This document shows positions 58,372-64,000 of a stretch of 64,000 bases of DNA, one piece after another; positions within the stretch are counted from its first letter, which is position 1; every line of letters begins with the position of its first letter. The notes beneath the pieces were generated by a model, which searched no databases, was not told the origin of the DNA, and was given only the letters and a program-made list of their open reading frames with translations. Source of the stretch: Microbacterium gallinarum. Lineage in GTDB: Bacteria > Actinomycetota > Actinomycetes > Actinomycetales > Microbacteriaceae. Location of the stretch: NCBI RefSeq assembly GCF_014837165.1, contig NZ_JACSPM010000001.1, positions 1,198,304 to 1,262,303 on the forward strand, in the 5' to 3' direction. A program made the translations under genes and the position numbers.

Positions 58372-59285
58372 CCGCCGAGGACGACGTTGCGGGGCTCCTC
58401 GCCCGCCAGCATCCGATCGATCTGCGAACGGACGAGCCGGGCGATGCGCGGGCCCATCGCCGAGGACGCACCCCCGACGTGCGGCGTGACGAGCACGCCG
58501 GGAAGCGACCAGAGCGGATGCCCCGGCGGCAGCGGCTCCGGATCGACGACGTCGATCGCTGCACGAACCCGGCCGCGGCGCACGTGGTCGACGAGTGCAT
58601 CGGTGTCGACGAGCGACCCGCGCCCGACGTTCACCACGAGCGCGCCGTCGGGCAGAGCCGCGAGGAAGGCATCGTCCACGATGCCCCGCGTCGCGTCGCC
58701 GCCGGGCAGGGTGAGGATCACGATCTCGGCCGCGCCGAGGAGGCTCGGCAGCTCGTCGACGCCGTGCACCGGCATCCCGTCCTCTTCACGTGCTCTGCTC
58801 GCGACCGCCGTCAGCTGCACCTCGAACGGTGCCAGCCGCGCGGCGACTGCCTTGCCGACGCCGCCGTATCCGAGCAGCAGCACGCGCCGGTCGGCGAGGC
58901 TCTGCGTGAAGACCGGCTGCCAGCGTCCGGCGGCCGTGTCGACCGCGAACCGGTCGAGGTGACGCTGTGCTGCGATCGCGAGTCCCACCGCGAGCTCGGC
59001 CGTCGACGTCTCGTGCACGGTGGCCGCATTGGCGAATGTCAGTCCGCGCGGGAGCACCTCCTCGACGCCCTCGTAGCCGATCGACTGGCTCTGCACGAGA
59101 CGCGTCGGCACGCCTTCGAGGCGCGCGAGCACCGTCGCCATCTCCATGTAGGGCGGCACGACGATGTCGAAGCGCGGGCGAGGCGCCGGCCCATCCATGG
59201 GCCACACGACCAGGTCGACATCGGCGGGCAGCGCGCCCAAGTCTCCGGCCAGCTTCTCGGTCGGAACGCTCACGGTAAGAGTCAC
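58368..59285 (-). CDS. D-isomer specific 2-hydroxyacid dehydrogenase
   Basis: 305-residue NAD(P)-dependent oxidoreductase. The Rossmann motif LLGYGGVGKAVAARL is near residue 150, with the catalytic Arg and Glu in VVNVGRGSLVDTDALVDHV and VDPEPLPPGHPLWSLPGVLVTPHVGG, the latter holding the conserved His. It reduces 2-oxoacids or oxidises 2-hydroxyacids such as glyoxylate; substrate unknown. GTG 59283-59285 is preceded by TACCGT (59292-59297) at 6 nt. Its stop codon (TAG) is the same CTAG that borders the IS element on the right. Confidence 0.91.
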   Translation of the reverse strand: MTLTVSVPTEKLAGDLGALPADVDLVVWPMDGPAPRPRFDIVVPPYMEMATVLARLEGVPTRLVQSQSIGYEGVEEVLPRGLTFANAATVHETSTAELAVGLAIAAQRHLDRFAVDTAAGRWQPVFTQSLADRRVLLLGYGGVGKAVAARLAPFEVQLTAVASRAREEDGMPVHGVDELPSLLGAAEIVILTLPGGDATRGIVDDAFLAALPDGALVVNVGRGSLVDTDALVDHVRRGRVRAAIDVVDPEPLPPGHPLWSLPGVLVTPHVGGASSAMGPRIARLVRSQIDRMLAGEEPRNVVLGG

Positions 59286-59388
59286 GCCTCCACGGTATCG
59301 GCGTGCTGGGGCCACGGCGCGGGGGTGCGGCGCTACGCTCACGTGCAGCGGCGGCGATGCGGCCCGGCCGCGAACGGAGGAGGCGACG

Positions 59389-59826
59389 ATGGTTCCCGAG
59401 ATCAACTATTGGGCTGTGCTGGTGGCGACGCTGTCGACCATGATCGTCGGTTCGGTCTGGTACGCGCCGAAGGTGTTCGGCACGCGCTGGGCGAAGCTGG
59501 CGAACGTCGACATGAACCGCGACCAGACGGCGCTGCAGGCGTGGATGCCGATCATCGTGACGGTCTTCGTGAGCTTCGTGTCGGCCTGGGTGCTCGCCGG
59601 CGCGACCGCCATCTCGTGGCACTTCTACGGCAGCGGGTTCCTGCTGGCGGCGCTCGGCACCGCCGTGATCCTGTGGGCGGGCTTCACCGCGGCGCGCTTC
59701 ATCACGCACGACCAGTTCGAGGGCCGTCCGACCTCGCTCACGGTCATGAACATCGCCCACGAGCTCGTCACGTTCGTGGTCATGGGCATCATCATCGGCG
59801 TCTGGCCGCCGGCCGGCACCGTCTGA
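59389..59826 (+). CDS. DUF1761 membrane protein
   Basis: 145 residues with four helices, DUF1761 type: YWAVLVATLSTMIVGSVWYAPKVFG, MPIIVTVFVSFVSAWVLAG, LGTAVILWAGFTAARFITHDQF and AHELVTFVVMGIIIGVWPP. The function of the family is unknown. GGAGGAGG (59376-59383) fixes the ATG. Divergent from the dehydrogenase and followed by two repeat copies. Confidence 0.87.
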   Translation: MVPEINYWAVLVATLSTMIVGSVWYAPKVFGTRWAKLANVDMNRDQTALQAWMPIIVTVFVSFVSAWVLAGATAISWHFYGSGFLLAALGTAVILWAGFTAARFITHDQFEGRPTSLTVMNIAHELVTFVVMGIIIGVWPPAGTV

Positions 59827-59866
59827 GCGCTCGGCGGCGGGGCGCAGCACCGCGCCCTCGCCCATG

Positions 59867-59945
59867 CCCGCGAGACCTCTCATCGGCGACGAGACGACGT
59901 GCGCGGGATGACGTCTCGCCGTGTATTCGATGTTTCGGCGGAGAG
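59867..59945. repeat. Extragenic palindrome, family A, copy 2 (degenerate)
   Basis: The left arm CCCGCGAGAC (59867-59876) and the inner arms GGCGACGAGACGACGT (59885-59900) and ACGTCTCGCCG (59911-59921) match copies 1 and 3; the right outer arm is altered. The flank from 59842 is repeated 155 bp downstream before copy 3, so both belong to a tandem duplication. Confidence 0.65.
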
Positions 59946-60024
59946 GCGGGGGCGAGGAGCGGATGCCGTGGCCTCAGGCGCCGGAAACGCGCGCGAGCGC
60001 AGCACCGCGCCGCCCTCACCCACG

Positions 60025-60099
60025 CCCGCGAGACATCGCATCGGCGACGAGACGACGTGCGGCAGACGTCGTTTCGTCGTGCCTGCGCTGTCTCGCGGG
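60025..60099. repeat. Extragenic palindrome, family A, copy 3 (best preserved)
   Basis: Outer arms CCCGCGAGACA (60025-60035) and TGTCTCGCGGG (60089-60099) are perfect. Inner arms CGACGAGACGACGT (60045-60058) and ACGTCGTTTCGTCG (60066-60079) pair apart from one G-T. Loop GCGGCAG. It lies just left of the purQ stop, in the gap between converging genes. Confidence 0.82.
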
Positions 60100-60117
60100 A
60101 AAAGGACGAGCTGCGCG

Positions 60118-60825
60118 TCAGACGGCCGCGCCGACCACGGCGGCGATCGCCGAGGTGAAGAACGGCAGGCCGTCGACGCCGGAGCGCATGGCGGCCGCGG
60201 TGTCGGGGCCGAAGCCGGCCTCGACGGCGTGCTCGGGGTGCGGCATGAGGCCCACCACATTGCCGCGCGCGTTGGTGAGGCCGGCGATGTCGCGAAGGGA
60301 GCCGTTGGGGTTCACGCCGAGGTAGCGGAACGCGACGAGCCCTTCGCCCTCGAGGCGGTCGAGTTCGGACTCCGAGGCGATGTACCCGCCGTCGGCGTTC
60401 TTGAGCGGGATGACGATCTCCTGGCCCGTGGCGAAGTCGCTCGTCCAGGCGGTGTCGTTGTTCTCGACGCGAAGCTTCTGGTCGCGGCGGATGAACTGCT
60501 GGTGCGCGTTGCGGATCAGGCCGCCGGGCAGCAGGTGCGCCTCGACGAGCATCTGGAAGCCGTTGCAGATGCCGAGCACGGGCATGCCCTTGGCGGCGGC
60601 ATCCTTCACCTCCGCCATGATCGGCGCGAGCGCCGCGATCGCACCGGCGCGCAGATAGTCGCCGTAGCTGAATCCGCCGGGGAGCACGAGCGCGTCGACG
60701 CCCTCGAGGTCGTGCGAGCCGTGCCACAGGGCGACGGCCTCGCCGCCGGCGAGCTCGATCGCGCGGTGGGCGTCGCGGTCGTCGAGCGACCCGGGGAAGG
60801 TGATGACACCGATGCGGGCGGTCAC
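60118..60825 (-). CDS. purQ: Phosphoribosylformylglycinamidine synthase subunit PurQ
   Basis: 235-residue class I glutamine amidotransferase supplying ammonia to Pur[20 protein letters not shown], nucleophile Cys in [13 protein letters not shown] and the His-Glu pair in [11 protein letters not shown] are intact. GTG 60823-60825 overlaps the purS stop by four bases, so purS and purQ are translationally coupled. The partner PurL is encoded 21 kb away. The frame open upstream of 60825 is not coding. Confidence 0.96.
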   Translation of the reverse strand: MTARIGVITFPGSLDDRDAHRAIELAGGEAVALWHGSHDLEGVDALVLPGGFSYGDYLRAGAIAALAPIMAEVKDAAAKGMPVLGICNGFQMLVEAHLLPGGLIRNAHQQFIRRDQKLRVENNDTAWTSDFATGQEIVIPLKNADGGYIASESELDRLEGEGLVAFRYLGVNPNGSLRDIAGLTNARGNVVGLMPHPEHAVEAGFGPDTAAAMRSGVDGLPFFTSAIAAVVGAAV

Positions 60826-61070
60826 TCGACCACCTCGACGCCGACCACATCCTCGATCACGGAGTTGGAGAGGATCTCGTCGGCGACCTGACGCGCAGTG
60901 GCGAGCACCTCGTCGGTGACCTCCCCCTCGACGGTGAGCTCGAACCGCTTGCCGATGCGCACCGAGGTGAACGCGTCCTGACCCAGACGCGCGAGAGCGC
61001 CGGAGACAGCCTTCCCCTGCGGGTCGAGCAGCTCGGCCTTGGGCATGACGTCGACGACGATGGTGGGCAT
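60822..61070 (-). CDS. purS: Phosphoribosylformylglycinamidine synthase subunit PurS
   Basis: 82-residue alpha/beta subunit that docks PurQ onto Pur[28 protein letters not shown] and [18 protein letters not shown] are typical. ATG 61068-61070 sits after a GGAG (about 61078-61081) within the CTGGAGCTC motif of its leader. First gene of the purSQ unit. The TAGACT -10 lies at 61107-61112. Confidence 0.96.
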   Translation of the reverse strand: MPTIVVDVMPKAELLDPQGKAVSGALARLGQDAFTSVRIGKRFELTVEGEVTDEVLATARQVADEILSNSVIEDVVGVEVVE

Positions 61071-61074
61071 ACGA

Positions 61075-61112
61075 GAGCTCCAGGAGTCGCGGGAAGGGTT
61101 GTCCCCAGTCTA
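61075..61112 (-). promoter_or_regulatory. purS leader, similar to the purL leader
   Basis: TAGACT (61107-61112) and GACTCCTGGAGCTC (61075-61088) appear in the same order and spacing as in the purL leader (38977-39015). The palindromic CTGGAGCTC includes the ribosome binding site. Confidence 0.55.
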
Positions 61113-61179
61113 CGGGCCGAGGCATCCGCTCGTCGCCCGGGGTCGTGCCATGTGTCGTGATGCAACCGTGACACGTTCG

Positions 61180-61250
61180 TGGGAGCGCTCCCTTGACATC
61201 CGTGGGAGCGATCCCATACGGTGATGCTCAGTCCGGTGGGAACGCTCCCA
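61180..61250 (+). promoter_or_regulatory. CebR-type promoter with three operator boxes
   Basis: TTGACA (61193-61198) and TACGGT (61217-61222) are spaced by 18 bp. Three 14-bp palindromes surround it: TGGGAGCGCTCCCT (61180-61193), TGGGAGCGATCCCA (61203-61216, filling the spacer) and TGGGAACGCTCCCA (61237-61250, after the start). TGGGAGCGCTCCCA is the CebR consensus in Streptomyces, released by cello-oligosaccharides. A leader of about 100 nt leads to the binding-protein gene. Confidence 0.9.
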
Positions 61251-61330
61251 TGGCACCGCGGTCCGGCACCCGTCCCGAACCGCTCACACCCTGCAACACA
61301 TTTCGACCCTGACAACACAAAGGAGTGACA

Positions 61331-62605
61331 GTGAACTCACGCGCCTTCCGTCGAAGCGCAGTGGCAGTCGCCGCCTTCTCGGCCTCGGCCATCGTCCTCG
61401 CCGGCTGCGCCGGCGGCGGCGGCGGCCAGCCGTCGGCAGATTCCGACGAGCCCATCACGCTCACCATCGCCACGTTCAACGACTTCGGCTACACCGATGA
61501 GCTCCTCCAGGAGTACATGGACGAGAACCCGAACGTGACGATCGTCCACAACCGCGCCGCCGAGTCCGGCGACGCGCGCGCGAACTACTTCCAGAAGCTG
61601 GGCAAGGAGGGTCTCGCCGACATCGAGGCAGTCGAGATCGACTGGTTCGCTGAGGCGATGCAGTACTCCGACCTGCTCGCCGAGGCTCCCGACAGCGTCA
61701 AGGGCCGCTGGCTCGACTGGAAGGAAGCCGCCGCCACCGACGGCGACGGACGTCTTGTCGGCTTCGGCACCGACATCGGCCCGCAGGGCATCTGCTACCG
61801 CGCCGACCTGTTCGAGGCCGCCGGGCTGCCCAGCGACCGCGAGGGCGTCGCCGAGCTGTTCGACGGCGACTGGGAGAACTTCCTCGACGTCGCCGACCAG
61901 TACAAGGAAGCCACCGGCAAGCCGATGATCGACTCGGCGAACTCGGTGCTCCAGGGCATCGTCAACCAGATCGAGTACACGTACACCGAGCCCGACGGCA
62001 CGGTCATCGCCACCGACAACCCCGAGATCCAGGCTGCCTACGAGCTCGTCACCGAGCGCGCGGTCCCGAACTCGGCCTACGCCGGCCAGTGGTCCGACGA
62101 CTGGTTCGCCTCGATGGCCAACGGCGAGTTCGCCACGATGCTCTGCCCGGGCTGGATGCTCGGCGTCATCTCGGGCAACGCTCCCGACGTCACCGGCTGG
62201 GACATCGCCGATGTCTTCCCGAACGGCGGCGGCAACTGGGGCGGCTCGTACCTGACCGTTCCCGCCAACGGCGCCAACGTCGACGCAGCGCTCGCGCTGG
62301 CCGACTGGCTCACCGCCCCCGAGCAGCAGGTCAAGGCGTTCACCAACGCGGGCACCTTCCCCAGCCAGCTCGAGGCGTACGAGGACCCGACCCTCACCGA
62401 CGCGACGAACGAGTACTTCAACGACGCTCCGACCGGTGAGATCCTCAGCACCCGCGCCGAGGCCGTCACGGTCGCTCCCTTCAAGGACGCGAGCTACTTC
62501 AAGTACCACGACGCGCTCCAGAACGCGGTCACGCGCGTCTTCGACGGTGTCGAGGACGAGCAGACCTCGTGGGACACCTGGGTCGCCGAGGTCGAGGCCT
62601 TCTGA
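61331..62605 (+). CDS. Sugar ABC transporter substrate-binding lipoprotein, CebE-like
   Basis: 424-residue extracellular solute-binding protein (family 1). Signal and lipobox VLAGC (about residue 25). Core motifs ITLTIATFNDFGYTDELLQEY, YFQKLGKEGLADIEAVEIDWF and GDWENFLDVADQYKEATGKP fit the oligosaccharide-binding type. The CebR-type operators before it suggest cellobiose or other beta-glucan oligosaccharides; the ligand is inferred. GTG 61331 has AAAGGAG (61319-61325). It is followed by two hairpins before the permease. Confidence 0.9.
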   Translation: MNSRAFRRSAVAVAAFSASAIVLAGCAGGGGGQPSADSDEPITLTIATFNDFGYTDELLQEYMDENPNVTIVHNRAAESGDARANYFQKLGKEGLADIEAVEIDWFAEAMQYSDLLAEAPDSVKGRWLDWKEAAATDGDGRLVGFGTDIGPQGICYRADLFEAAGLPSDREGVAELFDGDWENFLDVADQYKEATGKPMIDSANSVLQGIVNQIEYTYTEPDGTVIATDNPEIQAAYELVTERAVPNSAYAGQWSDDWFASMANGEFATMLCPGWMLGVISGNAPDVTGWDIADVFPNGGGNWGGSYLTVPANGANVDAALALADWLTAPEQQVKAFTNAGTFPSQLEAYEDPTLTDATNEYFNDAPTGEILSTRAEAVTVAPFKDASYFKYHDALQNAVTRVFDGVEDEQTSWDTWVAEVEAF

Positions 62606-62622
62606 TAGGCGTGGCCTAGCCA

Positions 62623-62700
62623 CCACGGCCGCTCGCCCGGCCGTGGTCTGACCGAAGGAGGAGTGTGCGCGGGTCTCACCCGGCCCGCGTGCACTCCTCC
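62623..62700 (+). terminator. Two hairpins between the binding-protein and permease genes
   Basis: CCACGGCC/GGCCGTGG (62623-62630, 62639-62646), then a 17-bp stem GGAGGAGTGTGCGCGGG/CCCGCGTGCACTCCTCC (62657-62673, 62684-62700) with one two-base mismatch. No T-tract. Such hairpins commonly raise the binding protein over its permeases by partial termination or by protecting the upstream mRNA. Confidence 0.75.
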
Positions 62701-62743
62701 TGCACCGCCCCGCCTCTCCCCGAACAATGAATCGGAGCCTCCG

Positions 62744-63766
62744 GTGACCTCGACCGCAACCCGCCCCACGGCATCCGGGCCGGCCGACCGGCCGACTCCG
62801 GTACGCCAGCCGCGCGTGATCTCCTTCTCCCACCGCCTCAGCCGCTGGGACCTCAAGCTCTCGCCGTACCTCTACATCTCGCCGTTCTTCATCGTCTTCG
62901 CGATCGTCGGCCTGTTCCCGATCGCCTACACCGCGGTGATCTCGTTCCAGAACTGGGACCTGGTGCGCAACTCCGGCGAGTTCGTCGGCTTCGACCAGTA
63001 CATCTGGATCCTGCAGAACCCGCAGTTCTGGACGGCGCTGCGCAACACCTTCAGCATCTTCCTGCTGTCCACGGTGCCGCAGCTCATCCTCGCGATCTTC
63101 ATCGCCGCGATGCTCGACCGCAACATCCGCGCCAAGACGTTCTGGCGCATGGGCGTGCTGCTGCCCTACGTGATGGCACCGGTCGCCGTCGCCCTGATCT
63201 TCAGCAACATGTTCGGCGACAACCACGGCCTCGTGAACAACATCCTCACCGACCTCGGACTCCAGCCGATCCCGTGGCACAAGGACCCGTTCTGGAGCCA
63301 CATCGCCATCGCCACCATGGTCAACTTCCGGTGGACCGGCTACAACGCGCTGATCCTCCTCGCCGCGATGCAGGCCATCCCGCGCGACTACTACGAAGCG
63401 GCGACCGTCGACGGTGCCGGCGCGTTCCGCCAGTTCATCTCGATCACGGTGCCCTCGCTGCGCCCGACGCTGATCTTCGTGATCATCACGTCGACGATCG
63501 GCGGTCTGCAGATCTTCGACGAGCCGCGCATGTACGACAACACCGGTGAAGGCGGGGCGGCGCAGCAGTGGCTGACGATCACCCTGTTCCTCTACAACAT
63601 CGGCTGGCGCGAGTGGAACTTCGGGCGGGCGGCGGCACTCGCATGGATCCTGTTCCTCATCATCCTCGTGATCGGCCTCATCAACCTCATGGTCACCCGA
63701 AGACTCGTCCGAGACGAGGGCGGCCGCGGCGTCGTGTCGCCGCGCAAGAAGGGAATCCGCCGATGA
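62744..63766 (+). CDS. Sugar ABC transporter permease, CebF-like
   Basis: 340-residue MalF-type permease with six main helices from about 50 on (YLYISPFFIVFAIVGLFPIAYTAV). The EAA motif reads IPRDYYEAATVDGAGAFRQFISITVPSL, the contact with the ATPase (MsiK-like, not encoded here). GTG 62744 with GGAG at 62734-62737 is chosen; the frame is open further but unlikely. Overlaps the next permease by ATGA. Confidence 0.92.
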   Translation: MTSTATRPTASGPADRPTPVRQPRVISFSHRLSRWDLKLSPYLYISPFFIVFAIVGLFPIAYTAVISFQNWDLVRNSGEFVGFDQYIWILQNPQFWTALRNTFSIFLLSTVPQLILAIFIAAMLDRNIRAKTFWRMGVLLPYVMAPVAVALIFSNMFGDNHGLVNNILTDLGLQPIPWHKDPFWSHIAIATMVNFRWTGYNALILLAAMQAIPRDYYEAATVDGAGAFRQFISITVPSLRPTLIFVIITSTIGGLQIFDEPRMYDNTGEGGAAQQWLTITLFLYNIGWREWNFGRAAALAWILFLIILVIGLINLMVTRRLVRDEGGRGVVSPRKKGIRR

Positions 63767-64000
63767 GCATCAGCACTCCTCCGCCGCTCGCGACCATCGA
63801 AGAGGGCATCCCGCAGGAGGCCGCGCGTCGTCGCAACAACCGCACGACCAAGATCCGCGGCTACCGCCCGGGGTTCTGGGTCTACGCCGGCCTCGGCATC
63901 GTGATCCTGTCGGCGGTGTTCCCCTACTACTGGTCGTTCCTCATCGGGTCGGGCGACTCGTCGACGATCAACGACCCGAACATGTCGTGGATCCCCGGCG
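63763..64000 (+). CDS. Sugar ABC transporter permease, CebG-like (truncated by window)
   Basis: The first 79 residues of a MalG-type permease: a hydrophilic start (MSISTPPPLATIEEG), then a first helix (FWVYAGLGIVILSAVFPYYWSFLIGSG) and the periplasmic loop DPNMSWIPG typical of the family. It overlaps the CebF-like gene by four bases, completing the importer. The rest lies beyond the window edge. Confidence 0.87.
   Translation, partial: MSISTPPPLATIEEGIPQEAARRRNNRTTKIRGYRPGFWVYAGLGIVILSAVFPYYWSFLIGSGDSSTINDPNMSWIPG

Noticed and set aside
57293-58372. 5-bp CTAGC target duplication
   Set aside because: The repeat arms match one base further in, so the copy is better read as 4-bp CTAG, the reported IS481 target.

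Overview
The window is about 70% G+C, dense, and carries only actinobacterial gene content: NucS instead of a MutS/MutL-type mismatch system, a fused MrpAB antiporter subunit, a LacI/CebR-type sugar regulon, purS-purQ plus purL, minimal SufS/SufU and a KimA-like potassium permease. Codon use, the very frequent GGATGCC word and the family mix suggest a Microbacterium-like member of the Microbacteriaceae. This is my inference; no rRNA or tRNA is present to test it. Both ends are cut inside genes (a thioredoxin at the left, an ABC permease at the right).

Layout. 1-9971: thioredoxin and a zinc-ribbon peptide divergent from a CstR-like persulfide sensor; GNAT and GntR; cold shock protein; a rhomboid-like/MprF-like fusion; coiled-coil protein with a HAD phosphatase; nucS; an MFS transporter divergent from a LacI regulator. 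10000-18198: polytopic membrane protein and the complete mrpA(B)CDEFG sodium/proton antiporter operon. 18199-28917: penicillin acylase-type hydrolase, argG, a DUF1254-type protein, Pr6Pr membrane protein, purA, lactonase, AI-2E family permease, chorismate mutase. 28928-34542: a GntR(YtrA)-ABC operon and a glycine-betaine-type ABC operon (proV-proW-proX order). 34600-42626: two paralogous membrane/coiled-coil proteins, a 45-residue membrane peptide, purL, a META-type lipoprotein, an ArsR-AHSA1 pair and a fatty acid desaturase. 42886-51787: TerC, an orphan KdpDE-like two-component pair that lacks the KdpD sensor domain, SufU/SufS, a KimA-like K+ permease and a VanZ-RDD fusion. 51822-59826: M20 amidohydrolase, a GH13 glucosidase with its LacI repressor, apt, a lipoprotein, an intact IS481-family element, a D-2-hydroxyacid dehydrogenase and a DUF1761 protein. 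60118-64000: purSQ, then a cello-oligosaccharide-type ABC importer under three CebR-like boxes.

How it works together. Cation and osmotic homeostasis recurs: Mrp antiporter, betaine importer, KimA-like K+ uptake and a KdpDE relic. Purine synthesis genes (purL, purS, purQ, purA, apt) are scattered, and purL and purS share a similar leader. Carbohydrate use is under LacI-type control at three places.

Patterns beyond single genes. About twenty genes start 6-9 nt downstream of a TANNNT -10 box, the layout of leaderless mRNAs, and this decides several starts. A family of roughly 70-bp imperfect extragenic palindromes has three copies, with unrelated palindromes of similar layout elsewhere. The IS481 element sits in a CTAG whose two strands supply the stop codons of both the transposase and the convergent dehydrogenase. 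GGATGCC is several-fold over-represented. I found no prophage, CRISPR array, restriction or toxin system, rRNA or tRNA.
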